In this document: in pieces, positions 30,895 through 40,581 of the stretch
Position numbering within the stretch: the first letter of the stretch is position 1
How the letters are laid out: each line of letters opens with the position of its first letter
Assembly (NCBI GenBank): GCA_028335825.1
Contig: JAIOKI010000005.1
Location: 124,001-188,000, forward strand
Length of the DNA: 64,000 nt
Direction of reading: 5' to 3'
Source of the DNA: Nosema muscidifuracis
Taxonomy: Eukaryota > Microsporidia > Nosematidae
Notes under the pieces: generated by a model
Told to the model about the DNA's origin: nothing
Databases searched by the model: none
What the model saw: the letters and a program-made list of their open reading frames with translations, nothing else
Made by a program: the position numbers and the translations under genes

Positions 30895-31248
30895 ATTAAA
30901 TATAGAAATAAAGGTATAAAAAAGATAATAAATGAAAAGCTAAAAGATGAGAAATAGAACATTTAAAATATAATAAATGAAAAAAATAAAAGATGAGAAA
31001 TTAGAAATAGAACATTTAAAAGATAATAGATAAATATAATAAATGAAATAAAAAGAAGAAAAAATCTATATTAGAAATTAAAAAATAAAAAATTATATAA
31101 GACATTTAAAATAATAAAAAATGAAAAGAATAAAAAATCTATAATAGAAATTAAAAAATTATATAAGACATTTAAAATAATAAAAAATAAATTTAATTTT
31201 ATAATCATGTTTATTTTTAATTTAATTAAAAAAAATATTTCTAACCCT
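30895..31248. repeat. A-rich degenerate array
   Basis: About 30905-31200 is a run of loosely related 45-65 bp units made of 'aaaaatgaaaagaataaaaa', 'tctataatagaaattaaaaa' and 'attatataagacatttaaaa'. The last two units, about 31075-31190, are nearly identical. It ends in the leader of the first SDR gene, where CCCT abuts the chosen ATG. Confidence 0.6.
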
Positions 31249-31944
31249 ATGATTCTATCTAATAAAACAATTTGTATTACTGGAGGTAATAAAGGTTTAG
31301 GTGGAGAAATAGTTAAATTGATGGTAGAAAAGTGTAAAAAAATAATTGTTATAGATAGATCTGATCAAGTATTTTTTCATAAAAAGATTGTACATATCAA
31401 AGTAGACTTATTAAAAGAGAAGCCTGAAATAGAAGATGTAGATATCTTTATTTCTAATCTAGGTATGAGTTTAGGACCAAAAGAAGTCAAAGATATGACG
31501 TATGATGATATATCCAATATGATATACATAAATATAAATTTACAACTATGGTTTTATAAGAATATTAAATGGAAGAAGTTTGTGTTTATTAATTCTATAA
31601 TGTCTTATGTAGGACTAGAAAAATATTCTATGTACTCTGCTTGTAAATCTTTTATAAGGATGTTTAATCAGAGTCTTCTTAGAGAAGGTATAGATACTTT
31701 GATAGTATATCCTTATAAGATAAATACACCTATGTTTAATGAAGTGAGTGATTTCTGTACTTTAGATGCTTGTAATGTAGCTAAAAGTGTAGTAAAAGGA
31801 ATAGAGAATGATCAAAAAGAAATATGGCTTCCTTTCATATTTAGATATACTGAACTGGTCTTTGGAATATTCCCAAGATTTTTTATCAATTGGATATTAA
31901 ATTTTGTATCTAAAATTTATTTACCTAAGAATAAGAAAGATTAA
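31249..31944 (+). CDS. Short-chain dehydrogenase/reductase, copy 1, 231 aa
   Basis: Classical Rossmann-fold SDR. TGGNKGLG (residues 11-18) is the cofactor loop, Asp36 in VIDRSD ends the second strand and suggests NAD(H) preference, SNLG (69-72) stands in for NNAG, Ser116 (FINSIMSY) and Tyr129/Lys133 (YSACK) form the catalytic set. The C-terminal IFRYTELVFGIFPRFFINWI is hydrophobic and may bind membrane, as in ketosphinganine-reductase and DHRS7-type SDRs; the substrate is unknown. I start at 31249 because CCCT abuts that ATG and its length then matches the paralogue at 36.2 kb; an in-frame ATG exists 42 bases upstream. The paralogue shares the same residue spacing throughout. Confidence 0.88.
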   Translation: MILSNKTICITGGNKGLGGEIVKLMVEKCKKIIVIDRSDQVFFHKKIVHIKVDLLKEKPEIEDVDIFISNLGMSLGPKEVKDMTYDDISNMIYININLQLWFYKNIKWKKFVFINSIMSYVGLEKYSMYSACKSFIRMFNQSLLREGIDTLIVYPYKINTPMFNEVSDFCTLDACNVAKSVVKGIENDQKEIWLPFIFRYTELVFGIFPRFFINWILNFVSKIYLPKNKKD

Positions 31945-33209
31945 AGTATTTTATTTTTTATGTATTGTTTTGAGAAATGAATTTTATTTTATGGTTATAT
32001 GTCTTCTTTTAAAGATTATGTAAAGACAAAGATTTTTATGATATTCAATATTATTAGCAATTTTGAAGTTATTCGAGATTTTTTATATAAATCATGTTTC
32101 TTATCATTTTTAATATTTTTACTGTTACAAAGCATATAATTTATCGTAAAAATATTCTTATATTATTATAATATTAGTAAATTAAAATTCATTTGTAAGA
32201 TGTTCCACATGTCAAATATTTTAATTTATTATGATAAATGTTATAAAAAATCTATATAAAGGAGATATGAAAAATATGTAAGAAATTGGATATCATGCTA
32301 TTTTCTTATATAATCATTAATAAATGAACACATATAAACATTTAAAAAACATTGGTGAGGTATAAAAAAAGATGATGTTAAGATTAGAAAAGACAAAAAC
32401 AGACAATAAAATATTCCAATATTAAGAGAGATTATCGGAGAGTATTAAAGTTGAAAAGAAATCAAATGAATTATTAATAATAGAAATATCTATAAAAAAA
32501 TATAAAAAACAAACAAGATAACAAAATAGGTGAAATACTAGGTATATTAGCTAATGATACATATAAAATTAAGAAAAACATAACACAATTACTGAAAATT
32601 TAGTCAGATGATGTCTTCTTTGATATACATTTTTATTAATAATTCTGAAATGATTTAATATTAAGAACTAAAATTAATATCAGCTGGTCTGTATCTTTGC
32701 TAATTTTTAATAATTAATTATTTTTTGTAAGATACTGTGATGTTTCAAAATAAGTCATTTATCATTTCTTGACTCATTTTTATTATTTACAAACATAAAA
32801 AACTTTTATTACAAGAGTATGAAAGATAAGGAATATACCTTTAACCTACTAATCCCTAAATTGTACACAAATATAATATCCCACACATATATTAACTTTA
32901 ATCTATCTTGAAATAATAAAATATTCTGTTTTATTAACTAATTACGTCATTTTTACAAATAGTCAAGTTATTATATTTAAAACAAGTACAAGTCTTTATA
33001 AAGATAAATTCTAATAAAAAAATAACTTACAATATTAATAGAATAAAGATTTATATAAATTAATTTATTTTAATCATTCTATATTTCTTTTTATAATTTA
33101 TTTATAGAGTAAAAATTTATATAAATTAATTTATTTCAATCATTCTATATTTTTTAATATAATTTTTTCAATTAAAAATTTATATAAATTAATTTATTTT
33201 AATCCTTCT
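31945..33209. other. Spacer with a coding-like remnant and a start-proximal array
   Basis: Positions about 32371-32610 read as broken coding sequence in at least two frames (peptides such as ERLSESIKVEKKSNELL and KIGEILGILANDTYKIKK) with several stops; this is a candidate decayed helical protein, family unknown. Positions about 33045-33205 hold three copies of a roughly 63 bp unit with 'aatttatataaattaattta' and 'caatcattctatattt'; the third copy merges into the start of the next gene. The rest shows nothing I can name. Confidence 0.5.
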
Positions 33210-34541
33210 ATGATTTACTTTATATTTCTTAATATACTTTATTCTTCTAATGATAAATCATATCCTAACCTACCAACACAAGAAAATGAAATATCTTTAA
33301 TATCTTGTTATGGAGATGATATTTATACTGTAATGGAAGATATGTCTGATATTATAAAAAATGATTATCCAGATTTACATATGAAAATATATGGTATAAC
33401 TGAAAAAGTTAACGATATTAATATGGAGATAGATGAAGATAAAGAATGTTCTAATAACATATCAGAAGATATTTTAGTTGAAAATGATGCTAAAGAATTA
33501 GAATCTGATTTTATTCTTAATTATATTAGAAATTTTAAATATAGTTATTCATCTGATAAGATATTAACCCATTTTAATTTAAAAATTAATTCTTTAATAG
33601 GTTCTAATATAGATATCAATAATGATAATTTAGTATTAATACAGTACCATCATCTACTTAATGGACTTATAAAAAGAACTTTATTTATAAATAATTATAA
33701 ACGTAGAAAAGTTAATTTAATATCAAGATCTATTAAGTTAATGACCTATAAAGAAATATTTATTAGTAATACTTCTATGATAGATTTCCTTAGACAGACA
33801 AAAATAAGTTTTTTATTTATGAAGATCAAAGATCATACAATAAATCCTAACTACTTATTACTAGAAAGAGTATTTGATAAAATAACCAATCATCATCTAC
33901 CTATTAAGAATCATTATTTAAATTTATATTCGTACAGCGAACTAGTAAAAATCTTTCCTGATATATCTATATTTAATGAAGCAATTGATCAAAAAAATAT
34001 AAAATATTTGGAATTATTCGTTTTTAATTTGTTAGATAAATTAACTGTTAATATCGATTCATTTATTTTATATCAAGTTTTTATTTATATAAACATATAT
34101 CCTAGTCAAGAAAGAAAATGTCATAAATTGTTCTCTTTGATGGTATTAATTAAAAATTATCATTTTGATAGAGATATATTTAATATATCTCTTGAAGAAT
34201 ATATTGAATATATGAATTTGCTTATTAAAACATGTAACAACAATCTAAAATTAATTAACATGAGCAAAGCAGAAATTCTTTTTAAATTTATATATAAGCT
34301 AAGAATAAAACTGAGAATGAATAATTTGAGTTCAGAAGAATCTAAACAATTGTTAAGGATGATAGGATTTCTAGTACCGTATTTAGTGAGTCATTCGGAT
34401 TTAAGAAATAATCAAAAAACTGTTCTTTTATTAAGGAGTTTTTTAGAATTTGATAATATTGCTTCAATGTTTTATGAAGAATCAGTTAGACTTATTATGA
34501 TGATATTGCAACAAACATGCACTAAATATAAATTAAATTAA
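33210..34541 (+). CDS. Hypothetical secreted-type protein, 443 aa
   Basis: Unrecognised. The N-terminus MIYFIFLNILYSSN is a short hydrophobic leader consistent with a signal peptide. An acidic stretch follows (residues about 75-105), then a long helical body with many hydrophobic heptad-like repeats (for example LLNGLIKRTLFINN, LLKLI, LLRMIGFLVPYLV) but no membrane-length segment. It resembles the 1161-1976 orphan in overall style (signal peptide, helical, I/N/S-rich), though I see no alignable motif. The start has only CC ('aatccttct'). Just after its stop lies a decaying in-frame peptide repeat. Its position between two paralogous SDR genes suggests it was caught in, or inserted by, local rearrangement. 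Confidence 0.7.
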   Translation: MIYFIFLNILYSSNDKSYPNLPTQENEISLISCYGDDIYTVMEDMSDIIKNDYPDLHMKIYGITEKVNDINMEIDEDKECSNNISEDILVENDAKELESDFILNYIRNFKYSYSSDKILTHFNLKINSLIGSNIDINNDNLVLIQYHHLLNGLIKRTLFINNYKRRKVNLISRSIKLMTYKEIFISNTSMIDFLRQTKISFLFMKIKDHTINPNYLLLERVFDKITNHHLPIKNHYLNLYSYSELVKIFPDISIFNEAIDQKNIKYLELFVFNLLDKLTVNIDSFILYQVFIYINIYPSQERKCHKLFSLMVLIKNYHFDRDIFNISLEEYIEYMNLLIKTCNNNLKLINMSKAEILFKFIYKLRIKLRMNNLSSEESKQLLRMIGFLVPYLVSHSDLRNNQKTVLLLRSFLEFDNIASMFYEESVRLIMMILQQTCTKYKLN

Positions 34542-36222
34542 ATACGTTATTTATATAAAAAATTTATTTAACATACGCTGGAGCTGATGCTTTGATAATG
34601 TTTGAGTTATTAAATAAGTTATTTAATAAAAATATAAAATTTTATTTAACATGCGCAGGATCTGATGCTTTGATAATTTTTGAATTATTAAATAAGTTAT
34701 TTAATAAAAATTTTATCAATCTTTTCTATGTCTATTCAAGTTATTTTTTAAAGAAATATTTTTTTGTAAATATGAACTAGTTAAAGATTTTTCTGTTATT
34801 AAAATGTACTTTATTATAAGTTAAAAAATTAAACTCTTGAATTTCTTAAGATTTACCATATCTACATTATAAATATTTGAAGAGAATCTAAATCAAAATA
34901 TTTTATGAAGTCTTATTCAACTTTATTAATAGTATCAAAAATTAATTTAGGAATTCAAATTTACTTTTAATTTTTATATTTGTTAAATATAAAGATAATA
35001 TTTATAATAATTCTGATATTTTTTATATTATTGGTCAATTTCTTATAATTGTATAAAAAACAAAAATAAATTTAATAAATGTCAAGAATTTCATATAAAT
35101 AACTAAAATTAAAAGAAAACTTTAGTAATATGAATTTAAATTAAAAGAAAACTGTAATAATATGAACTAAAATTAAAAGAAAACTGTAATAATATAACAC
35201 AGCAATGATTTTTATGTAAGAAGTTCATCTTCTATTAATCTATGCTATCACATAAAATATTAATCAATAGTCCATTATTAATGCTTAGCTTTAAAAGTTA
35301 CAAATTCTAAAAGATAATTATAAAAGGAACGTAATTTTATAATCTAGTTTTAATAATAACAGAGACATTTAATTTGTAAAAGATAAAATATTTTATCAAA
35401 TTTCTGTACTTTTCTATTTCATTTTAAGTTAAAACTTTTATTAAATTTCATTTAATCAAATATCAACCAAAAAAGGAAATCATTTTTTAAAAATAAATTT
35501 GAATTTTGATGGTTTAATTAAAAAATAGTAAAGTGTGTAAATGATATTTAATAATTTATTAATGATAATAATATAGCCTATTAGTCTTATTAGAAAATAT
35601 TAATTTATTTGTAACAAATATTTAATAATTTATTAATGATAATAATTTAGTCTATTAGTCTTTTAGAAAATATTAATTTATTTGTAACAAATATTTACTA
35701 ATTTATTAATGTCAATAATATTTTCTAAAAGACTTATAGAATAAAATAGCAATTTATTAATGTCAATAATATAAAATATTTTTAAGTCTTATTAGAAAAT
35801 ATTAATTTATTTGTAACAAATATTTACTAATTTATTAATGATAAAAATTTATTCTATAAGTCTTTTAAAAAATATTAATTTATTTGTAACTGATCTTTAT
35901 TAATGATAAAAATTTATTCTATAAGTTTTTTAAAAAATATCAATTTATTTCTTTGTAATTAAAAAAAATATTATAAAATTTTAGAAATTAATCATTGATT
36001 AATAATAGTTTTTTATTTTATTAGGTGGTTTAATACGAAATGACACATTGCTTTTTTAATTTTAAAAAATTGAAATATATTGATTATTTTAAAAAACTAA
36101 AGATAAAATGATATAAACTTTTATTTTAGAAATTAAATATTTGATATTTATTTAAATAACTTACAAAAATATAAATTAAATTTCAATTAATTTCTATAAA
36201 AAAAAATAAGATATTTCCCTTA
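34542..36222. other. Spacer with a codon-periodic repeat and an inverted-segment array
   Basis: Positions 34568-34720 contain two 78-bp copies (26 codons) that both read through in one frame, giving GADALIMFELLNKLFNKN and GSDALIIFELLNKLFNKN. Positions about 35545-35965 hold an array with units of about 73 bp around 'tagaaaatattaatttattt' (copies at 35591, 35664, 35793 and near 35862). One segment, about 35711-35740, is the reverse complement of the unit's 'ttctataagtcttttagaaa' part. Between and around these I see only AT-rich DNA with dense stops. Confidence 0.65.
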
Positions 36223-36927
36223 ATGAATTTACAAAATACAACTGTATGTGTAACTGGTGGAAATGATGGATTAGGTCTGGCTATGGTTAAATTGTTAGCT
36301 AAATTGTGTAGAAAAGTCATTGTTATAGACAGAGCTGATCAACAATTTTTTGATGATAAGATTGAATATATAAAGATGGATTTATCTAAAGAAAAGCCTG
36401 ATATAGAAGAAGTCGATGTTTTTATATCTAATCTAGGTATGACTGTAGGATATAAATATGCTAAAGATATGACGTATGATGAAATGTGTAATATGATTTT
36501 TGTTAATGTTGAGCTTCAACTTTGGTTTTATAAGAATATTAGGTGGAAGAAATTGGTATTTATTAATTCTGTTATGTCATTTGTAGGTGTGGAAGGATAT
36601 TCTTTATATTGTGCTTGTAAATCTTTTATAAGGGGATATAATGAAGCTGTACAGAGAGAAAAAGCTGATACATTGATAATTTATCCTTATAAACTTAATA
36701 CTAATATGTTTCCTGAAGTCAATGATTATGGAACATTGGATGTTAAAGATGTGGCTAAAACTATTATTGAAGGAATTGAAAAAGATAAAAAAGAAATTTA
36801 TTTGCCTTTTATTTTTAGATATATTGAAGCTGTTAAGGGATTTATGCCTATGTTTGTTAAGAATTTATTACTCGATAAAGTTAATGAATATTACGTTAAA
36901 GAAGAAGTAGCTAATACAGCTGAATAA
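36223..36927 (+). CDS. Short-chain dehydrogenase/reductase, copy 2, 234 aa
   Basis: Paralogue of the SDR at 31.2-31.9 kb, aligning without gaps over the core. TGGNDGLG (11-18), Asp36 (VIDRAD), SNLG (69-72), Ser116 and Tyr129/Lys133 (YCACK) are all retained, so both copies look catalytically competent. VFISNLGMTVG and QLWFYKNIRWKK are nearly identical to copy 1. The C-terminus differs (KEEVANTAE) and is less basic than copy 1. CCCTTA abuts the ATG. The two genes lie 4.3 kb apart on the same strand with an orphan between, indicating a local duplication. As for copy 1, an NAD(H)-linked oxidoreductase of unknown substrate, possibly lipid-related. Confidence 0.9.
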   Translation: MNLQNTTVCVTGGNDGLGLAMVKLLAKLCRKVIVIDRADQQFFDDKIEYIKMDLSKEKPDIEEVDVFISNLGMTVGYKYAKDMTYDEMCNMIFVNVELQLWFYKNIRWKKLVFINSVMSFVGVEGYSLYCACKSFIRGYNEAVQREKADTLIIYPYKLNTNMFPEVNDYGTLDVKDVAKTIIEGIEKDKKEIYLPFIFRYIEAVKGFMPMFVKNLLLDKVNEYYVKEEVANTAE

Positions 36928-36946
36928 ATTAATTATGTAAAATTTT

Positions 36947-37945
36947 TTAATTTTCATCCATTTTATATTTATATACATAAGGATTTTCTACATCCATGCT
37001 TCCAAAATATCTAAAGATTTTTCCATATCCATCTTTATTCTGTTCTTTATAATAATCAGTGGTAAAAATTTTATTTAAATCAGCAGGAGTAGCATTTTTA
37101 TATTTATCAATTTCTTTGAAAAGAAAAGGAGGTTCTAATTGTTTTTTATAGACTTTTTCCCAATCTACTTTCTTAAAAAATGGATGACTTTTCATATCCT
37201 TAAAATTAATTCTATCATACGGATCTTTTTCTAAAATCCTACTAATTAAATCTATAGAATCTTTATCTAAATATTTTGGAAAGGTTAATTCTGTTTCTAA
37301 GATGTTACATTTCGTTTTTTCGTAGGATTCTGAATAAAATGGTGTATATCCTACCATCATATGATACAATAAGATACCTATACCCCAAATATCAGATGAA
37401 TATCCTAGACTTTTAGTACGAATGTATTCAGGAGATGTGTATTCTATAAAATCCCTTATACCATCCTTTTTTTCAATAATTGAATTAAGAAAATCGTATT
37501 TTAACTTAATATGTCCAGCATCATTCAAAAATATATTTTTAGGAATAAAAAATCCATAAGTGAGATCATTTTTATGAAGATATTCGATAGCAAGTATAAT
37601 CTCAGAAATATAAAAAGTAGAAATTTTTTTCGAAAAAACAGTTCTTAATTTCATAAATTCTATAAAATTAGTATTAGCGTATTCAGATATTAAAAACAAA
37701 TTGTCATAATCTTGAAATGAAAATAGAATATTAATAAGAAATGGATGACGTACTTTGATTCTTATAAAATACTCGTATTGTATAAGTTTCTCTTCTTCAT
37801 ATTTTATAATAATTGGTTTGTTCATTATTCTTAGATCGTAAATGTTTGTTTTAATTTCGTTATTGTGGATGTAAACAATGAAATTATCATAGAAAGGTCC
37901 ACAATGTGTCTTTTTTATACACTTGACATGTTTTTTATCTATCAT
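36947..37945 (-). CDS. AGC-type pseudokinase (PKA-like), 332 aa
   Basis: The fold and C-tail are those of an AGC kinase: EYFIRIKVRHPFLINILFSF aligns with the PKA alphaC region, TSPEYIRTKSLGYSSDIWGI with the APE/alphaF region, and HPFFKKVDWEKVYKKQLEPP with the classic AGC C-tail. The active site is gone: the ATP-anchoring Lys is Arg39 (YDLRIMNK for YAMKILDK), the glycine loop is not recognisable, the catalytic loop YRDLKPEN reads YGFFIPKN (residues 130-137; Asp to Phe132, Lys to Ile134), and the DFG region reads KYDFL. The frame is fully open and the C-tail well conserved, so the protein appears maintained rather than decaying. A binding or allosteric role is inferred. CCCAA precedes the ATG. 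Its stop lies 20 bases from the SDR gene's stop (convergent). Confidence 0.88.
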   Translation of the reverse strand: MIDKKHVKCIKKTHCGPFYDNFIVYIHNNEIKTNIYDLRIMNKPIIIKYEEEKLIQYEYFIRIKVRHPFLINILFSFQDYDNLFLISEYANTNFIEFMKLRTVFSKKISTFYISEIILAIEYLHKNDLTYGFFIPKNIFLNDAGHIKLKYDFLNSIIEKKDGIRDFIEYTSPEYIRTKSLGYSSDIWGIGILLYHMMVGYTPFYSESYEKTKCNILETELTFPKYLDKDSIDLISRILEKDPYDRINFKDMKSHPFFKKVDWEKVYKKQLEPPFLFKEIDKYKNATPADLNKIFTTDYYKEQNKDGYGKIFRYFGSMDVENPYVYKYKMDEN

Positions 37946-38326
37946 TTGGGATGAAAATATTTAAAAATAAATATCTTAAGAATTGAAATCAGTTTGTTAA
38001 TCTATAAAGAAAAAATATAATTTGTTATTTGGTATGTACACGTGATAAATTATAAAAAAATAAAGGGGAAGATAGGATTTATAAAAAACAGTCTTTATTA
38101 AATGAAGCTTAAATTTTCTTATATAAAAATATAAATAATAATTAAAATGGAGAATTTATCTTTGTATGATAATATAAAAAATTTATCTTAGTATGATAAT
38201 ATTAAAAATATACCTTAGTATGATAATATAAAAAATTTATCTTAGTATGATAATATTAAAAATATACCTTAGTATGATAATATAAAAAAATATATCTTAG
38301 TATGATAATATAAATATCCCTCTTTT
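37946..38326. repeat. Array of ~29-30 bp units between divergent genes
   Basis: Positions about 38153-38312 hold six copies of 'cttagtatgataatataaaa' plus a short AT tail. They alternate between 'aatttat' and 'atatacc' variants, so the higher-order period is about 60 bp (A-B-A-B). The array ends 15 bases from the next ATG. Confidence 0.8.
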
Positions 38327-38998
38327 ATGTCCATAGAAATAAAAAATAGAAATATTTTTATGTCTCTTCTTTCTATCTTCAAATCTAAAGAAAGAATAGA
38401 AATGACTATAAATATTGATACAATCCTTATAGAATGTACAGGTTTACACAAATATTATTTAAGTATACCCAATACAATAGCCTCTACTACAAAAGTCTTC
38501 GATAAATTCACAATAAATCCTAAACACTTACACTCAGCTTTAACTTTACTCTCTACAGATAGTTTTGATATTACAACTGAATTTATTAAAATATACACAG
38601 ACATTTCCTATATAAAAATACCTCTTTTGTCTACAGTAGATCACCAGTATGAAGAAATTGAAGATATTTATACTAGATTTGTTGTTAATAGTACAGTTGT
38701 AGGAATATTTTCTAATATGTCAGGATTAGTTAAGTATGAGATAGAAAACGAGAAATTGTTTGTAAGAAAGAGTGTTGTTGAAGAAATAGAAATTAAGAAA
38801 ATGACTTTTATAGAAACAGGTGAATTATCTTTTTTATGCAATAATGAGTGGGCTGAAAATATTTCTTCAATAATGAGTTATGTAGATAAAGCTTTATTTT
38901 TATTTAGTGCTCATTTCTTGAGTATACAATTTTTATTTAAGAATGATGAAAAGATTTATTTAGAAATTCAAGTTCCGAGATCTTTAGCAGATATTTAG
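38327..38998 (+). CDS. Possible sliding-clamp-fold protein (9-1-1/PCNA-like), 223 aa
   Basis: Not firmly recognised. The pattern of about ten amphipathic strands with helices, the INPKHLHSALTLLST segment (like the DNA-facing clamp helix following 'f-l-s-l-kal') and an ending of FLSIQFLFKNDEKIYLEIQVP (like the final strands of Hus1/Rad1 clamps, where a hydrophobic strand is followed by a Y-(F/L)-x-(I/A)-P) suggest a 9-1-1 checkpoint clamp subunit. This is fold-pattern matching, not a motif identity, and an unrelated beta-rich orphan is quite possible. CCCTCTTTT precedes the ATG at 38327; other in-frame ATGs lie shortly downstream. Confidence 0.4.
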   Translation: MSIEIKNRNIFMSLLSIFKSKERIEMTINIDTILIECTGLHKYYLSIPNTIASTTKVFDKFTINPKHLHSALTLLSTDSFDITTEFIKIYTDISYIKIPLLSTVDHQYEEIEDIYTRFVVNSTVVGIFSNMSGLVKYEIENEKLFVRKSVVEEIEIKKMTFIETGELSFLCNNEWAENISSIMSYVDKALFLFSAHFLSIQFLFKNDEKIYLEIQVPRSLADI

Positions 38999-39329
38999 AA
39001 TTTGATTTTTGAAATAAAATTAATCAGCAAAAAAACAAATGAGTCGAATTAGAATTTACAAAGAAAATGATAGACAAAAATATTGAATATAATTTATAAT
39101 AAAAAATATTTTAATTGTTCTTAGAAATAAAACTTTGATTAGTCCATATAAAAATATTTAGATTGTTTTTAGAAATAAAGCTTTGGTTAGTCCATATAAA
39201 AATATTGAATATAATTTATAATAAAAAAACAATTCAATTCTTAAATAACCATCTACTAGTATTTTATAAAAAGAATAATTAATTAAGATAATCCTAATTT
39301 TAATATAAAATCTAGTAATTACTCATCCC
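38999..39329. repeat. Spacer with two to three repeat copies
   Basis: About 39075-39235 contains imperfect copies of 'attgtttttagaaataaagc' followed by 'ttggttagtccatataaaaa' and 'tattgaatataatttataat', with a period near 60-100 bp. 'catcccATG' of the next gene closes the spacer. No other feature. Confidence 0.6.
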
Positions 39330-40160
39330 ATGTCATATTTCTTTATTGGATACATTTTCATGTATTATTTGGATATTATATTCTTTATTATAAGTATAAA
39401 ACTATTTAATCGTAGATTCAATGATATTGAATTAGGATTTTCTACTGTCTTCTTTTATATTCTTCTACTAGAATTTCAAGGATTTATCAGTATAACTAGA
39501 TTGTATTACAATAAAGATTTTTCAGCAGTTTTGAACTTTGTAATGATTAGAATAGAATTATTAGTTGTTATTTGCTATATATTTATATCGAGAGATTTCT
39601 TTAAACCAATAATTTGTACTATCTTTAGTAATGTTATTCTTATATTATTCCTTTCTTTCTACTGGATGGATATATACAGTCTAATACTTCGTAGTTATGC
39701 TCATAGACTTGGATCAGATGTAGAAATCAAGAATATTTACATTTGTCGAACTCTTTACAATTCTATGAAAACACAGTCTTTTACTCTCTTCATTTTTTTA
39801 TTATTCTTAAATTTATATACGAAAAGATTAGAGAATTATAAATTGGCTTATATTTTAATTTCTATCCCTGTATTTTTAATTAAAGTACTTGAAAGAGAAG
39901 AAGAAGAAAATGAAGACAACACTGCTAAATTTATTAATTTATTTTTATTATTAAGTCTTTCTAGTGTATTTGTAGTATTTACAGTGTTGTATAAAAGAGG
40001 AATGGATGAAACTTATATTGATATGCTATTTATTATAAATAGTTATCATTTTTTAATTTCTTCTTTACTTGGTTTAATTGATTATTTTAATTTTGATAAG
40101 GGATTAAAAGAAGCACTCTTAAGAAATAAATATAATAAAGAAGGTAGAAAAATGTCTTGA
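39330..40160 (+). CDS. Multi-pass membrane protein, about 7 TM, 276 aa
   Basis: Unrecognised. Hydrophobic segments of membrane length lie near residues 3-24, 34-52, 66-86, 91-112, 148-165, 170-185 and 203-222, with a shorter one near 237-255. There is an acidic loop (REEEENEDN) before the sixth or seventh segment and a basic C-terminal tail (LRNKYNKEGRKMS). The overall 7-TM plan with short loops is compatible with an ER or Golgi protein such as an ERD2/KDEL-receptor-like or transporter-like fold, but I find no KDEL-receptor motif and do not assign one. CCC abuts the ATG at 39330. Confidence 0.75.
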   Translation: MSYFFIGYIFMYYLDIIFFIISIKLFNRRFNDIELGFSTVFFYILLLEFQGFISITRLYYNKDFSAVLNFVMIRIELLVVICYIFISRDFFKPIICTIFSNVILILFLSFYWMDIYSLILRSYAHRLGSDVEIKNIYICRTLYNSMKTQSFTLFIFLLFLNLYTKRLENYKLAYILISIPVFLIKVLEREEEENEDNTAKFINLFLLLSLSSVFVVFTVLYKRGMDETYIDMLFIINSYHFLISSLLGLIDYFNFDKGLKEALLRNKYNKEGRKMS

Positions 40161-40581
40161 ATTTTCTTATAATAAAATTTGTTTGTTTAAAAAAATTAAA
40201 TTTTATTTTTTAGCATAAATAATATTTTATTGAAGAGAAATTCTTTTATAATGAAATATTTTATTGTAGAGAAACTCTTTTATAATGAAATATTTTATTT
40301 AAGAGAAACTCTTTTATAATGAAATATTTTATTGAAGAGAAATTCTTTTAAAATGAATTATTTTATTGAAGAGAAATTCTTTTATAATGAAATATTTTAT
40401 TGAAGAGAAATTCTTTTATAATGAAATATTTTATTGAAGAGAAACTCTTTTAAAATGAAATATTTTATTGAAGAGAAACTCTTTTATAATGAAATATTTT
40501 GTTGAAGATAACATAAAGTTAATTAAGATAAATTTACAAGTAGATGATTAAAAAATGAACCATTTTTTTACTAACAAATAT
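40161..40581. repeat. 34-bp array, each unit able to form a small hairpin
   Basis: From 40224 to about 40515, eight and a half copies of a 34-bp unit, 'attttattgaagagaaact' then 'cttttataatgaaat', repeat exactly every 34 bases. Each unit contains AAGAG-AAA-CTCTT, a 5-bp inverted repeat with 3-base loop. Units that read TTCTT instead of CTCTT keep a G-U pair in RNA of the + strand. The array sits between the convergent 7-TM and proteasome genes. Confidence 0.9.

Noticed and set aside
36722-36910. 62-codon plus-strand frame within SDR copy 2
   Set aside because: It overlaps a well-supported enzyme in another frame and is K/L-rich shadow sequence.
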